This document shows, in pieces, positions 1 through 11,700 of a DNA stretch of 61,392 nucleotides. Source of the stretch: Chara braunii (lineage: Eukaryota > Streptophyta > Charophyceae > Charales > Characeae). Position 1 is the stretch's first letter, and each line of letters starts with the position of its first letter. The stretch spans positions 896,065 through 957,456 of the forward strand of contig BFEA01000489.1 in the NCBI GenBank assembly GCA_003427395.1, written 5' to 3'. A program made the translations under genes and the position numbers. The notes beneath the pieces were generated by a model. It was given only the letters and a program-made list of their open reading frames with translations, was not told the origin of the DNA and searched no databases.

Positions 1-8
1 GAGATAGC

Positions 9-1200
9 CCGTTGGTCCCCCCAATTGGCATTAAAAAGCAGTCTCTGCTGATGTTCATAGGGGGAGGGGTGATCGGGGAGGCACAGCGACTGGCCACTCA
101 GATGATGCTCGGTCCCTCTGCTATCGGCTATCCCCTGGCCGGTGTCCCCCATTGGGGGTTCCCTGAAGGCAATCAAGGCCACCCTGGGCTGAAAAGGCCA
201 CCCTATGTCAGATTAGACACAATATGGTTAGTCTGATGATAAATTCTTTCAATTCACCTTCACTACCTCCCTACCACTACTCCTAAGGCTTATACAGGGG
301 ACCCCTGCGAACATAACTTTGTTGTCTTCCTCCAGCCATCAGAGGGGATGCATGTTGTCGCCCCCCCAACCATGGCGGTCAAGGATGGGGTGGGGCCGAC
401 GGAAACCACGCAAAGACTGAGCATTTTGCCAGTAGGGAGGGGGGGTGTATTTGGGCCTCCCTCCATTTCTCTCTTTTTTTTTCTTTTTTTTTTTAACAAA
501 AATCACGGCGTTGGACGATACTCATGTGGTCTCATAGGGAATGTGACACTTGGGAGAATTCACCGGAATCTACCGCCTGGATTTGACTCTTTTTTTTCCT
601 ATTATATAAAAGCTTGCAATTATATCCCTCAAAATTTCAACCCACTTGCAAGTGGTGTGTGGCAGAGTGTTTTTTTTTTTTTTTTCCAACAAAATCCCAT
701 TCTGGGCATCGCCACACCACTCTCGAAATGCGCAAAATCAGAATGAACTTCCCAGTAGAACGTGGCCAGATGCACCTGCCACTTTTTTGTCTTTTTCACA
801 TTTCGAGAGTGGTGTGGCGAGGCCCTCTAACAGGTCAAATCAATTGGCCGCATATACCTTCCTGGGCATGCTTGGGGCCCGCCACCCATAGATAGACCAC
901 TGGATCTCCCAATCCGCATTGAGCAGAGTCTGCTGATGTTCGTAGGGGTGGGGACCACCACCTGAGGGGAGGCACAGGGACTGGTCCGGTTGGCATGGTC
1001 CCTGATACTACCGGCTATCCCCCTAGCCGGTATCACCCACCTGCAGGTCGGGAACAGCCCCCCCATGCTCTCTCGTGAACACGGTTCTGGCTGCTACGGG
1101 GTTCCTTATATGCCTACAATTAGGAGTAGTGGTAGGTAGGTATTGTGAGGTGAATTTGAGAGAAGAACATAGCTTTAAAAAAAAAAAGAAAAAAAAAAAG
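9..1200. repeat. Diverged direct and inverted repeat block
   Basis: A stretch at about 9-170 recurs diverged at about 900-1060; both contain the words GCTGATGTTC, GGGAGGCACAG and CGGCTATCCCC. A segment at about 245-500 with a CCACTACTCCTAAG core and a T-rich tract recurs in inverted form at about 1117-1200 as TTAGGAGTAGTGGTAGG followed by an A-rich tract. This suggests a degenerate mobile element with internal duplications. No coding potential is convincing. Long T runs lie at 475-493 and 670-685. Confidence 0.6.
704..825. mobile_element. 122-bp Harbinger-like MITE, copy 1
   Basis: Terminal inverted repeats begin GGGCATCGCCACACC and end GTGTGGCGAGGCCC. A 21-base perfect stem pairs 710-730 with 799-819. 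The element is flanked by the 3-base direct repeat TCT at 701-703 and 826-828. Two further copies of exactly 122 bp lie at 49824-49945 and 50058-50179, and a 103-bp copy at 54301-54403. Three-base target duplications and short size are typical of PIF/Harbinger-derived MITEs. The superfamily assignment is inference, because no transposase is present. Confidence 0.8.
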
Positions 1201-1624
1201 GCCGGGGACACACAATTCAAGCCGGAGTTATCCTGGCAGCATCAGCTAGTTTAGCTTACGAGCAAATGCTCATCCTGCTAACCACGCAAGGCTGGGAAAA
1301 GCCTAGGAGCAGATTTAGCCAATACCGGGCCGCTGTCCTGAAGTCCCAACCCTAAGAAGGAGGCACAGACCAAAAGTCCAACAAGCCAACAACCACCAGC
1401 TGCGTCAGGCCTAAAGAGCCAAACAATCTTGAAAAGAGAAAAACCGAAGGGAGGAACTTCCTAGTTGTGGCAGAGTGTTGGCCTTAGGGGCTCGCCACAC
1501 TAAAACACGATTTTCGATAGTTTGTATTGGCCACACAGCATGTCAGAGAATTGTCAGAGAATTGTCAGAGAATGCTTCTTGGCACCTCCTTGGCAAAGCT
1601 GATGTTCCTAAGAGATGAAAGATA
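1201..1624. other. Non-coding, no gene seen
   Basis: An extra copy of the MITE terminus GGGGCTCGCCACAC lies at 1487-1500 without its own right-hand partner. A short tandem array of GTCAGAGAATT (about three copies) lies at about 1540-1573. No open frame with protein-like composition was found. Confidence 0.5.
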
Positions 1625-2014
1625 GGGGCTCGCCACACAGCCCTTCGGGACATGGACACTCCACACCGGGTCTTCGCCACACAGGCTTCAACACAACTGC
1701 TTTCGACGAAGTTTCGACACATGTCAGGGAATTGGGCCTCGAAAGGCCTTTCGAGTGGGCAACCTCTTCCGGCCTGTCACGACAGGGTTTTCAAAAGCCC
1801 GCGAGTGGTCTTGTGGAAAGGGAATTCCCAAAACGGGCTGTTAGCAAAAAACAACAAAAAAAAGGGGAGACTACGATGTCCGTATTGAAAGTCGGCTGGT
1901 GTTTCGAAACTCTGTGTGGCCAAGTGGGGGGTTTCTTTCGAAGAGCGGCCTTTCAAATGAAGTCTAACATTTTGCGGAAAATGCCTTCATTCAAAAGGCT
2001 GTGTGGCGAGCCCC
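1625..2014. mobile_element. 390-bp MITE with 18-bp perfect terminal inverted repeats
   Basis: The ends are GGGGCTCGCCACACAGCC (1625-1642) and its exact reverse complement (1997-2014). The flanking bases read ATA on both sides, a possible 3-bp target duplication. The terminal sequence matches the ends of the 122-bp MITE family, so both may have used one transposase. The short overlapping open frames inside do not look like proteins. Confidence 0.75.
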
Positions 2015-4020
2015 ATATTATTTCTCCTAGTCAGAGGATCTTATGGAGACTAACAAGATATTTCACAAATCATTGCAAACAATCATCTTTAATAAATGGT
2101 CACCGCACCACTTCCGAGGCCACTGATTTTTTTTTTCAACGGCACCCAACACCGCGCGGCCCCTCCAAGTTTTGCTTGTGGCGACAAAACCTTTCTGCAA
2201 GGCTGGGGCCGTGTGTGACGTACTAGTTTCCGGACCTGCGCCATCTTCCGGACCCCTTCTTTTTTTTCCCGTGTTTCCCTGCATCCAGATGTGTACAGTT
2301 CGACCCCGAGAACCCCCCCTCCCCTTGCTGTCTATGCCCGATTAAAGGTACCTTGCGGGAATCTGCCTGCTCCTTTTCTTTGTTGCTGGTTGAAAATGCA
2401 TGGGAATTTCGCGCGCCTTAGCGAGCGCGCTTGGAATTTGGCTCAGCAGTTAGAAATCCCGGAACTATCGGAATACCGCGCGACCTTCCGCGCGCAATGT
2501 TCTCGGCCTCGACCTTGAAGACTCTGGGAAATTCTTGTACGAATGTGGATCGACGGAAGATTTTTCTTTCCCGCGCTTGTTTTGCGCGCGGATGTGGTAC
2601 TTTCAATTTTGAATTAGCATAGGGTTGGGAAAAACTGCAACTGTTTTCGTGTCCATTTTCCTCTTGCCAACCGGCGCCATGCAAGCAAGCTCCCACCTCC
2701 TTTCTCCCTCGCGTCCCTCTCACCATCCTTCTTCGCGCGCATACGTTTTTCGCACCCGCCCCCCCATAACTGCTTTTCCCTCCCCTTTCTTCGCGCGCGC
2801 CTTTTTCCTTCCTTCTTCTTGATCATCTGAATCTTGGATCCGTTTCACGCTATCCTTCGCGCTCCTCTTCTTCCCGCTCTAAAACTCCGCGCTCGAAAAC
2901 CCAGTCGATCCTCCCTCCCCATCTAACAAAGGAGAAGCTCCGTGTAAGTTCGTACTGCACGACGATTCTGATTGGCTGAGGTCGAGTTAGGAGGATCAAC
3001 ACGGCTTTCGATGGGCGGCTACTTGCAAACTCCCCTATGACTTCCTCTGTCTCACCATTCACCCTTCTCCGCATCTATCTCCCTTCTCGCAACTATAAAT
3101 TCCGCCGGCGCCTCCACAAAACTCTCTCTCAACTCATCGGCCAGCTTCCGGGAAGTAGTGGCTAGGTGATGTGTACGATGCGAGTCGGAAAGTCCTAACG
3201 AGCCGACTGTAGACTGGCTGGCGGTGCGCTAGATGGCCACGACGGACTGTGGGATCTGGGCAAGCCACGTCGAGACTAAGTTGGCGGGGTGACGATCGCA
3301 GTGGTGGAGGATGATTTGCGATGGCTGGGATCGTCGGCGCCAGAATGCGGACAAGTAATGTGAGTTGAGTGTATGACTGGCCCGGGGTCGTGTTGAAATT
3401 TGATGGCGAGTACGCCCCCTTGGTTGTGACTCTATTCTTTGGTGTGACTTTGTGGCGGTAAAGCCGGACTTTCTTCCATTCCTCGATCTCTGTGTAATTC
3501 CTCTTTCCAATCTTTATTCCTCCTTCTCTCTCTCTCTCTCCCTTCGATTGTGAATGGTCCCATGTAATAAGCTAGAGATTGACGAGTGATGACAAGGGTG
3601 TAATGACTGTATTCAAATGGTTTATTCCGGAACTCTTCCATTAGTTTCCGAGGTAGTCCCCCGAGTTATTGGATTTTGTCTTGTGAACGGTGGATGCGCG
3701 TGTATCGATCACCAAGGATTCTTCCCTTGACGTCAACCTTATCAGAAAAATTGCATGATTGTCATTTTTCGCACCTTCCACAGTGAATGCATGCATGGAG
3801 ATGAGAGTGAACGGGTACGAAACCCATCTTGATTAGGGCGAGTCGATAACATGGGCAATGTTGTTGGGATTTGGAAATGCAGGAATGCTTTGAGTTGTGA
3901 ACATTGCGAGTATGCAGCTTCAGCATTCAGTCGAACACTGGAAGGAATGACAAGTCCAGTTGTGAATGGTCTTGTACTACGGACCGGTCTCTCCCAACCA
4001 AAAGCGATCGAGTCANCATC
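2015..4020. other. Intergenic; possible TATA element, no gene seen
   Basis: GC- and pyrimidine-rich sequence with many CGCGCG words from 2400 to 2800. A TATA-like CTATAAAT at about 3092 is followed by pyrimidine-rich sequence, which could be a core promoter, but no convincing open frame follows it. One ambiguous base lies near 4016. I found no supported gene. Confidence 0.4.
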
Positions 4021-4023
4021 CTG

Positions 4024-6782
4024 CTATTGTGTCTTGTCAGTCATTTTCCATCGTTTTTCCCATGCGTTCTCATACAGTTGTTCGAGCGACTTTGCTCTCT
4101 CAGTCGGCACCCAATATTCCACTAGCACTTCATTATAATTTTGCGAATTACAATCAACAACCACCCGAGAAAGAGCTTTGTCCACCCAGATTGGCACACC
4201 GCTGGACAGATCATCGTCGGAGGGGCGAAGGATAAGAAAAGTGCCTACGTCGACACGCACGAGGGGGTCGAAACTAGTCTTCGGGCGATTTTTTCTTCGT
4301 CCAACAAACAGCGGTTCCCTGTCATCGTCGATGTTGACACTGTGAGGAGAAGGTTGTTGATCTATTTCGAACAGCCGTGGTCGTGACCAAAAACTTCCCT
4401 GGGGTTGTGAGGACAACCCGTTGGCGATGATGTCATCGCCATGTTTGATAACCTCCTCCCAATAACACAAAGTTGTTTCTCTCCTACTCACCTCATGGTC
4501 ATTGTAAGTGCACCACGTCGACCGCCTACTCTCCAGCAACTCGCGGAATCGAACAACACCATTTTTGCCATTCAAATAGACATTTCGAGGAAGGGGTTGC
4601 ACATGAGGCGGGTCAAACGGCCACGAAGGACCAGCATAGCTTTCATCCGGTTTTTGATTGAACCAAAAAATCGGACCTTCATCGGGCAACCATTCTTCAT
4701 CATCGCAAAACTCCTTGTACAACATGCCTGGACTATCTCCAACCATCAAAAATTAAAGCAAGTGCGGTTTTGAAATACCGGTAATGTCTGACGCAACGCA
4801 CGGGTCCACTATACTAATCCAATCTTCCATCGTATCGAGGAAAATACATTTGGGAGACTTTTTGTGGGATTGCTTTATGAGCTCGAAGAACTCGTCCATA
4901 GTATAAGCGTCTACGTCTTTCAATTTCTTCGAGAAAACGCTGAAATGAGCGTCATCGTCTGTATGGGTGTGTCCCACCAGCATGAAACCTATTTCTACCT
5001 CTTCAAAAACTTCGAAATTAACCAACAGTGCAGTCAGGGCACATATGTACTTGTTCTTGTTTTCCCGCCAACAATTATCTGCTTGAATGCGCAAAAACCG
5101 TGGCAGTGGCGTCCCGCTCCCTTGAATTTCGACAAGGGTTCTCATAACACAAGTAGCGACCGTGTTGGAATCGTGTTTGAAATACGGAAACCACGTGTAC
5201 ACATATATACTAGGGTCTCTGCCGTGTGCAATGACGCCTGTCAGATTAGTCTTCATCATCATCTCGTGCCTAAGTGCTTTCGAGTAGTTCGCTTGACCAA
5301 TATGGGGGATAGTTGTTTTCTTCTGATCCATGCTGCGATGATGAGACACAAACGCTTGTTCGGACGAACCATGGAATCAGTTTTCGCTCGACTGTAGTCC
5401 AATCTGTATTCAACTTGCCTCCTTTGGTGTGCTTTCATATCCTCTCGAGCACGTTCTCGATCTCGAGGAAGAGCAGCATATTGTATACGTTTCTTCAGTT
5501 CATGACAGACGGCGCACTTCGTGAACGTGTTAGATTGCGCGAGGGAAACGTGAAAAAAGTGTTTCCGCCACAACTTATAAAAGTTGGACTCAGACACGAC
5601 ATCGAGGCCAACGGCCAGAAAGTCGAATTTGATGGACTCATAAATTGATCTCTTCGTGAAAGCAGTCGGGAGTCGAAGCTTCGGTCTGGAAACCCCACCT
5701 TGGTTAGCCACCTCATTCGGCATGCTATCCGCATGACACTCGATGAGCGTTCTCATGCTGGCAAGCATGGCGACCGTTTTATTGGTTGGCCTATATTTTC
5801 CCGTCAGGCCATGCTCGGAACGCACGTAGCCATTGTCGAAACGTTTTTTGTAGCTGTAAAATGTATTACGCGAGACACTGAGTACATTGCAGTACGCCCT
5901 GATGCACATTGAACGTTCCAACTCCAAAGGGCGGACACGTTTCTGTCCACTCTCATTTACTGTGAAATCCTTAATACTTTTCATCCACCACTCAGTTCGC
6001 TCTCCCGGACTCTTACTGTACAGTCCTTGTCTAACCTTTCGCACTTCCTCAGGCGACACGTCGTAACAACATCGAGCCTTGCAACATGCCATGCCGCGCA
6101 CCATGAGCAGTCTTCTTCCGGACAGCATGTTTCTCGCTCTTTTATAATGTTCTTTCCTCCGAGCGTTCCTATTAGCCATGTTATACCTTCGTCTTTCGCC
6201 TGGCAGAGGTGCGGGCAAAATTTGCAGTATCGCCCTTCTCTCTGCATCACCCCTGCCAGACGATTCCGACCCAGACTCGCTCTGACTTGGAATCGCATCA
6301 TCACTTCGCATATGCGTTGGACTCGCCCGTGCTGTGGAAAGCTTCTCCGAAGAATAGTCAGTGGCAACCAAGTTCGTAGTACTGGAGCTAGCGCAAAGCA
6401 AAGGTCCACTGGAATAGGACCGTGGTCCAGACGAGTAATCAGTGGTCACCAACCGCTCACTCTCATCATCAGACGATGCGTAAGAAACACCCATTGGCAC
6501 GCAACTGCTGTGCGCCGAAGCTGTGGGGTGCACCTCGCCAGGAATGTGGAACTCTATCTGGGAGGTCGACGGTTCTTCGGCCGCAGACGTTGTTGCCAAT
6601 TCTGTAGGCAGTTGGATGCAACCTCCAAAGCTCTCACGAAAAGCGAGATTTCGTTTTCTGGGGAAATCCGCAGCTGACTGTTGGAACGGCGAACTGTCTG
6701 AAGAGGTCGTCGGGGCCAACTCCAGGTGTTGTAGCTGGCAATGCAAGTCGACGGCTTGTTCAATTTCCATAGCCCGGTTCAT
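4024..6782 (-). pseudogene. DUF7869-like, transposon-related protein, broken by one frameshift and one stop
   Basis: On the minus strand the frame opens at ATG 6782; an in-frame stop lies just upstream at about 6825. The N-terminal third is low-complexity and Ser-rich. It is followed by a basic stretch and a Cys-rich segment (ACCKARCCYD), then conserved text around CAVCHELKK. The reading frame shifts by one base near 5336, within IIAA/MDQKKT. It continues through the block I recognise from DUF7869-type proteins: LRIQADNCWRENKNKYI followed by GHTHTDDDAHFSVF. Those Asp residues resemble an RNase H-fold (DDE-like) core, which is inference. A single in-frame TAA at 4753-4755 interrupts the C-terminal part, which then runs to 4024. 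The rest is open, so inactivation looks recent, or one of the breaks is an assembly error. A short intron at the frameshift is less likely, because the alignment is continuous across it. Confidence 0.65.
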
Positions 6783-7411
6783 GCGGCCGTTTGCCGAGCC
6801 TTCTTCGGCGCCATCATGCAACCGTCAGTGTAGCAGATGCGATTTTCGTCAGCGCAATGGATTATTCTCTCTTGTGCGGGTCGAACGGGTCATTCGAATT
6901 CGTGTCCACACCCTGCAAAACAGCGGAGCAAACTGTAAGCACAATCAGATTTACGCGTTGAGGGCACAAAGTTCGCCGGGATCCGAATTTGGCGGGTGCA
7001 GGAGTAGCAAGGAACCTGTTTTCACGTGACTTGTGTCAATGGAAGGTAGCGCCAGTGGGTGCACACAAGGAACGCTATGTTTGGGCGAACAGAAGGAAGG
7101 CTCTGTTGTCGGTGAATGATAGCACACGCAGAACAAAGGGTAGTGGTGGATGCACCACCACATAATTCGGCGTAGCGCGACCCCAAACAGACCCCTATAA
7201 ACACCGATTCTCACCATCATCTAAGTGAGCTCGTGCGGTGCTCCATTCGCTTGTACTAGTGCAATAACGACCCCCGATTCGCGCGCCAGGAACGTCGACG
7301 TGCGACAGCGCGAACCGGACAGCACGCAGAAACACAAGCATGTCTGCGTCAAGACTCCACACACCGCGACGGTCAAAACCCTTGGGGGGCAGAAAAGATC
7401 GTGGGTGTGAA

Positions 7412-7540
7412 AAATTGCTCGCCTTCTGAAATGCCCTTGAAGGGGTTTATGGGGGTTGCCGACGGTGACAACGGTCATGTCCCTTACTTTCGCCAACCCC
7501 CATGAACCCCTTCAAGGGCATTTCAGAGGGCGAGCAATTT
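7412..7540. repeat. Long hairpin, tandem unit 1
   Basis: The arm at 7412-7460 pairs with 7492-7540 at about 45 of 49 positions across a loop of about 31 bases. The arms contain AAATTGCTCGCC and CTGAAATGCCCTTGAAGGGG. Within the arm, CCCTTGAAGGG is itself self-complementary. Each of the three complete units carries this hairpin. Confidence 0.85.
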
Positions 7541-8499
7541 CTCGCACCCGCAGTCCTCTCGCAATCAACTCACATTTGAAGTTCCAGGCGTCATGCGAAG
7601 GACGGATAGATTTGCGTCTATCCTCAAAGTCCGCCAGGATCCGAACTTGGCGGATTTGCCTGCAGCGAGTAACAGGTTTTCGCGTGGTTGCAGGTATTGG
7701 AACGGGTGGATGGCGTTTTCACAGAAGCAGGCGATGCTCGGCCGCACCGCATTTCGGGGCGTTGATGAACGAAGATCCATGGCACATCGGAAATGCACCC
7801 GGCCAGTGACACCGTCGTCAACCCCAATAAACCCCTTTCATGGCAACTCACAAGGCGAGCACTTTTCCGCACTACCAGGCCGCCGGCATTGGAGACGGAC
7901 TGGGCAGTCCAAGCTGTTGAAAATAACGGTCAGATTCACGGGGAGCCTCTAAGTTCGTCGGGATCCGAATTTGGCGGGTGCAGGAGTAGCAAGGAACCTG
8001 TTTTCGCGCGGCTTGTGTCAGTGGAAGGTAGCTCCAGTGGGTACACATAAGGAACGCTATGTTTGGGCGAACAAAAGGAAGGCTTTATTGTCGGTGAACG
8101 ATAGCACGCGCAGAACAAAGGGTAGTGGCGGATGCACCACCACACAATTCGGCGCAGCGCGACCCCAAACAGACCCCTATAAACACCGATTCTCACCATC
8201 GTCTAAGCGAGCTCATGCGGTGTTCCATTCGCTGGCACTAGTGCAATAGCTATCGAACACGGACGTCTTCACTGCGCAGACAAGAAAAATGCAGAAAAGG
8301 ATCAAAGAACCCCTCTTAAACCCTTCCAAACATTGATTCGGCCAGTCGAGAAGGCGACCCCCGATTCGCGCGACGGGAACGTCGACGTGCGAAAGCGCGA
8401 ACCGAACAGCACGCAAAAACACAAGCATGTCTGCGTCAAGACTCCGCACACCGCGACGGCGAAAACCCTTGGGGGGGCAGAAAAGATCGTGGGTGCGAA

Positions 8500-8625
8500 A
8501 AATTGCTCGCCTTCTGAAATGCCCTTGAAGGGGTTTATGGGGGTTGCCTTCGGTGACAACGGTCGTGTCCCTTATTGGCAACCCCCATGACTCCCTTCAA
8601 GGGCATTTCAGAGGGCAAGCAATTT
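8500..8625. repeat. Long hairpin, tandem unit 2
   Basis: The arms at 8500-8548 and 8577-8625 are complementary, the same structure as at 7412-7540, with a shorter loop of about 28 bases. Arm differences between units are few, and the stem is retained. Confidence 0.8.
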
Positions 8626-9519
8626 CTCGCACCCGTAGTCCTCTCGCAATCAACTCACAGTCGAAGCTCCAGGCGCCATGCGGAGGACGGATAGATTTGC
8701 GCAAATCCTCAAAGTCCGCCAGGATCCGAACTTGGCGGATTTGCCTGCAGAGAGTAACAGGTTTTCGCGCGGCTGCAGGTATTGAAACAGGTGGATGGCG
8801 TTTGCACAGAACCAGGCGATGCTCGGCCGCACCTCATTTCGGGGCGTCGATGAAGGAAGATCCACGGCACACCAGAAATGCACGCGGCCAGTGACACCGT
8901 CGTCAACCCCAATAAACCCCTTTTAGGGCAACTCACAAGGCGAGAACTTTTCCGCACTACCAGGCCGCCGGCATTGAAGACGGACTGGGCAGTCCAAGCT
9001 GTTGAAAATGACGGTCAGATTTATGGGGAGCCTCTGAGTTCGCCGGGATCCGAATTTGGCGGGTGTAGGAGTAGCAAGGAACCTGTTTTCGCGCGGCCTG
9101 TATCAGTGGAAGGTAGCGCCAGTGGGTGCACACAAGGAACGCTATGTTTGGGCGAACAAAAGGAAAGCTCGGTTGTCGGTGAACGATAGCACGCGCAGAA
9201 CAAAGGGTAGTGGTGGATGCACTACCACACAATTCGGCGCAGCGCGACCCCAAACTGACCCCCATAAACTCGATTCTCACCATCGTCTAAGCGAGCTCAT
9301 GCAGTTTTCCATTCACAGATTCTAGTGCAAGAGCTTATCGAACTCGGACATCCCCACCGCGTAGACAAGAAAAATGTAGAAAAGGATGAAAGATCCCCCC
9401 TTCAACCCTTCCAAACATTGATTCGGCCAGTCGAGAAGGCGACCCCCGATTCTGCGACAAGATTCCGCACACCGCGACGGTCAAAAACCTTGGGGGGCAA
9501 CAAAGATCGTGGGCGCGAA

Positions 9520-9648
9520 AAATTGCTCGCCTTCATAAATCCCCTCGAAGGGGTGAATGTGGGTTGCCGGCGGTGACAACGGCCGTGTCCCTTATTTTCG
9601 GCAACCCCCATGAACCCCTTGACGAGCATTTCAGAGGGCGAGCAATTT
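9520..9648. repeat. Long hairpin, tandem unit 3
   Basis: The arms at 9520-9568 and 9600-9648 are complementary but more degraded: the left arm has CATAAATCCCCTCGAAGG, and the right arm has a corresponding but not fully compensating change. A fourth unit retains only one arm, near 10500-10540. Confidence 0.75.
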
Positions 9649-10677
9649 CTCACACCCACAGTCCTGTCGCAATCAACTCACACTCGAAGCTCCAGGCGCC
9701 ACGCAAAGGACGGATAGATTCTCGTCGATCCTCGAAGTCCGCCAGGATCCAAACTTGGTGGATTTGCTTGCATTTGTAACGGGTGGATGACGTTTGCACA
9801 GAAGCAGGCGTTGCTCGGGCGCACCGCATTTTGGGGCGACGATGAACAAAGATCCACGGCACACCGGAAATGGACCCGGCCATCGACACCGTCGTCAACC
9901 CCAATAAACCCCTTTCAGGGCAACTTACAAGGCGAGCAATTCTGCGCAATACCATGCCGCCGGCACTGAAGACGGACGAAGAAGTCCAAGCCGTTGAAAA
10001 CCACGGTCAGATTCATGCGGCGCCTCGAAGTCCTCCGGGATCCGATTTTGGTCGGTGCTGGAGTAGCAAGGAACCTGTTTTTGCGCGGCTGGTGTCAGTG
10101 GAACGGAGTGCCAGCGGGTGCACACAAGGAACGCTATGCTTGGCCGCACAAAAGGAAGGCTCTGCCGCTCTCGAGCTATCGTTGAACGTCAGCACGAGCA
10201 GAGCAAAGGGCAGCGGTGGATGCACCACCACAAAATCGGGCGCAGCGCGACCCCAAACTGACCCCTAGTGCAAGAGTTCATCGAGATCGGACATCCCAAC
10301 CGCGCAGACAAGAAAAATGTAGAAACTGATGAAAGACCCCCCCTGCAACCCTTCCAAACCCCGTTTCGGAGAGTCGACAAGGCGACCCCCGATTCGCGTG
10401 CCGGTAACGTCGACGTGCGAAAGCACGAACCGGAAACCACGCAAAAACACGAGCATGTGTGTGACAAGAATCCGCGCACCGGGACGGTCAAAACCCTCTG
10501 GAAGCAATCTCAGAAGGTGAGCAATTTTTCGCACCCACAATCCCCGCGCAATCAACTCACACTTGAAGCTCCAGGCCTCATGCGAGCACTTTTGCGTGCC
10601 CGGAGGCCTCTGGTAGTCAGAACGCACTCGACAGTCGTGGCAGTCGAAAACGGCGGTTAAATTTACGCGGGACCTCA

Positions 10678-11700
10678 AAGTCTGCCGGGATCCGAACTTG
10701 GCGCTTGCTGGACTCGCCAGGAACCGGTTTGCGCGGGGGACGACGAATATTTGGATGACCGGTGTGAAATTGCACAGAAGGAACGCTAGGCTTGGCTGCA
10801 TGTTCAGGGAGGCCCTGCTGCTGCTCACAATTGTTTGTTCCAACAGAGCACACAGAACAGAAATGGTCGTCGCAGGTGCACCACGTCGGAAATTGGAGCA
10901 GCGCGGCCCCCAATAGACCCCCATGGACCCCAATTCTCCTCATCGACAAAGCGAGCACTTGCGGCGATCCAGTCGCAGATGTTGCCATCCTTGATGACAA
11001 TGACTGCAAGCACAAAAAAAAAATGACCACGGCTGGTGGACCCCCGATTAGTACCGCAGACAAGGCGAGCTTGCAGTCGGGCAATGGCAGGTTCCAAAGC
11101 CAGGTTCATGGGACCACGTACGGGTGCCAACCACGAAGTCCGCCCGGATCCGAACTTCAGATCGGTTTGTCGCGTTCGACCGGGATCATTAAACATTTTG
11201 TTTTTGCTGGGGTCCAGTTGGGAGGACTTTTTTTTTTTTGTGGCAACGCCGACGAAAGAACAGTCATGCAACCAGGACTCTGAAAAGATCCATGCAAACC
11301 GTAAGCGTCTTATTTCAGTGACACAGTCGAAACAACAATAATCACTAGAGTAGCCCGCGACTTCGCATGCTTCAGATTGCAAGTCCGCCGGGATCCGAAC
11401 TTCGTCGCACGCCGAAAACTGGCATGGCTTTATGAACTACCGACCCCACGCCCGAAAGATGGGAACTGTGTCCCGCAAAACGTAGTCATCAAGGCAACCC
11501 GGGATGGCATTGTGACTGTGAACGTGAAACCAACAACCGCCAAAAAAATTAGAACTTCGGATTCCGGCGAACTACAGCAATCATGCGCTATTTTCGCACC
11601 TGCGCGTGCTCTCCCTGCGGCCGAGCGACTCCAACCGATTGCTGCTTTCGCGAGAGCACTGCGCATGATTGCTGTAGTTCGCCGGGATCCGAACTTCCCA
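10678..11700. repeat. Diverged monomers of the GGATCC-palindrome repeat
   Basis: Monomer starts lie at 10678, 11136, 11381 and 11675, each with GGGATCCGAACTT or CGGATCCGAACTT. An inverted copy lies at 11551. Between them the sequence is unique or strongly diverged. The short open frames here are not protein-like. Confidence 0.65.
11551..11698. repeat. Inverted repeat with arms of about 37 bases, carrying the palindrome
   Basis: The left arm at 11551-11588 (CGGCGAACTACAGCAATCAT inside) pairs with the right arm at 11661-11698 (ATGATTGCTGTAGTTCGCCG inside). The loop is about 72 bases. The GGATCC palindrome forms the outer end of both arms. It looks like a small foldback element. Confidence 0.75.

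Larger units (their letters stand above)
6969..10677. repeat. Tandem array of about 1-kb units
   Basis: Unit starts, recognised by (A/G)AGTTCG..GGGATCCGA then GGAGTAGCAAGGAACCTG, lie at 6969, 7951, 9036 and 10028. A shortened, more diverged unit starts at 10678. Spacings are 982, 1085 and 992 bases. Each unit has a second, related half beginning AAGTCCGCCAGGATCC at 7627, 8712 and 9735, so the array is a dimer-of-monomers repeat. Parallel open frames on both strands recur in every unit simply because the DNA is repeated. They contain translated repeat text such as SDPGELRG and are not treated as genes. Confidence 0.85.

Noticed and set aside
1190-1310. Possible tRNA-derived SINE on the minus strand (A-box-like TAGCAGGATGAGC, weak B-box, T run)
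   Set aside because: The B-box match is poor and no cloverleaf can be drawn. No second copy was found in the window.
6951-10260. Families of similar 60-130-codon open frames on both strands, repeated every 1 kb
   Set aside because: They recur because the DNA is a tandem repeat. They overlap in several frames and translate repeat motifs such as PNSDPGELRG. There is no codon-position conservation pattern.
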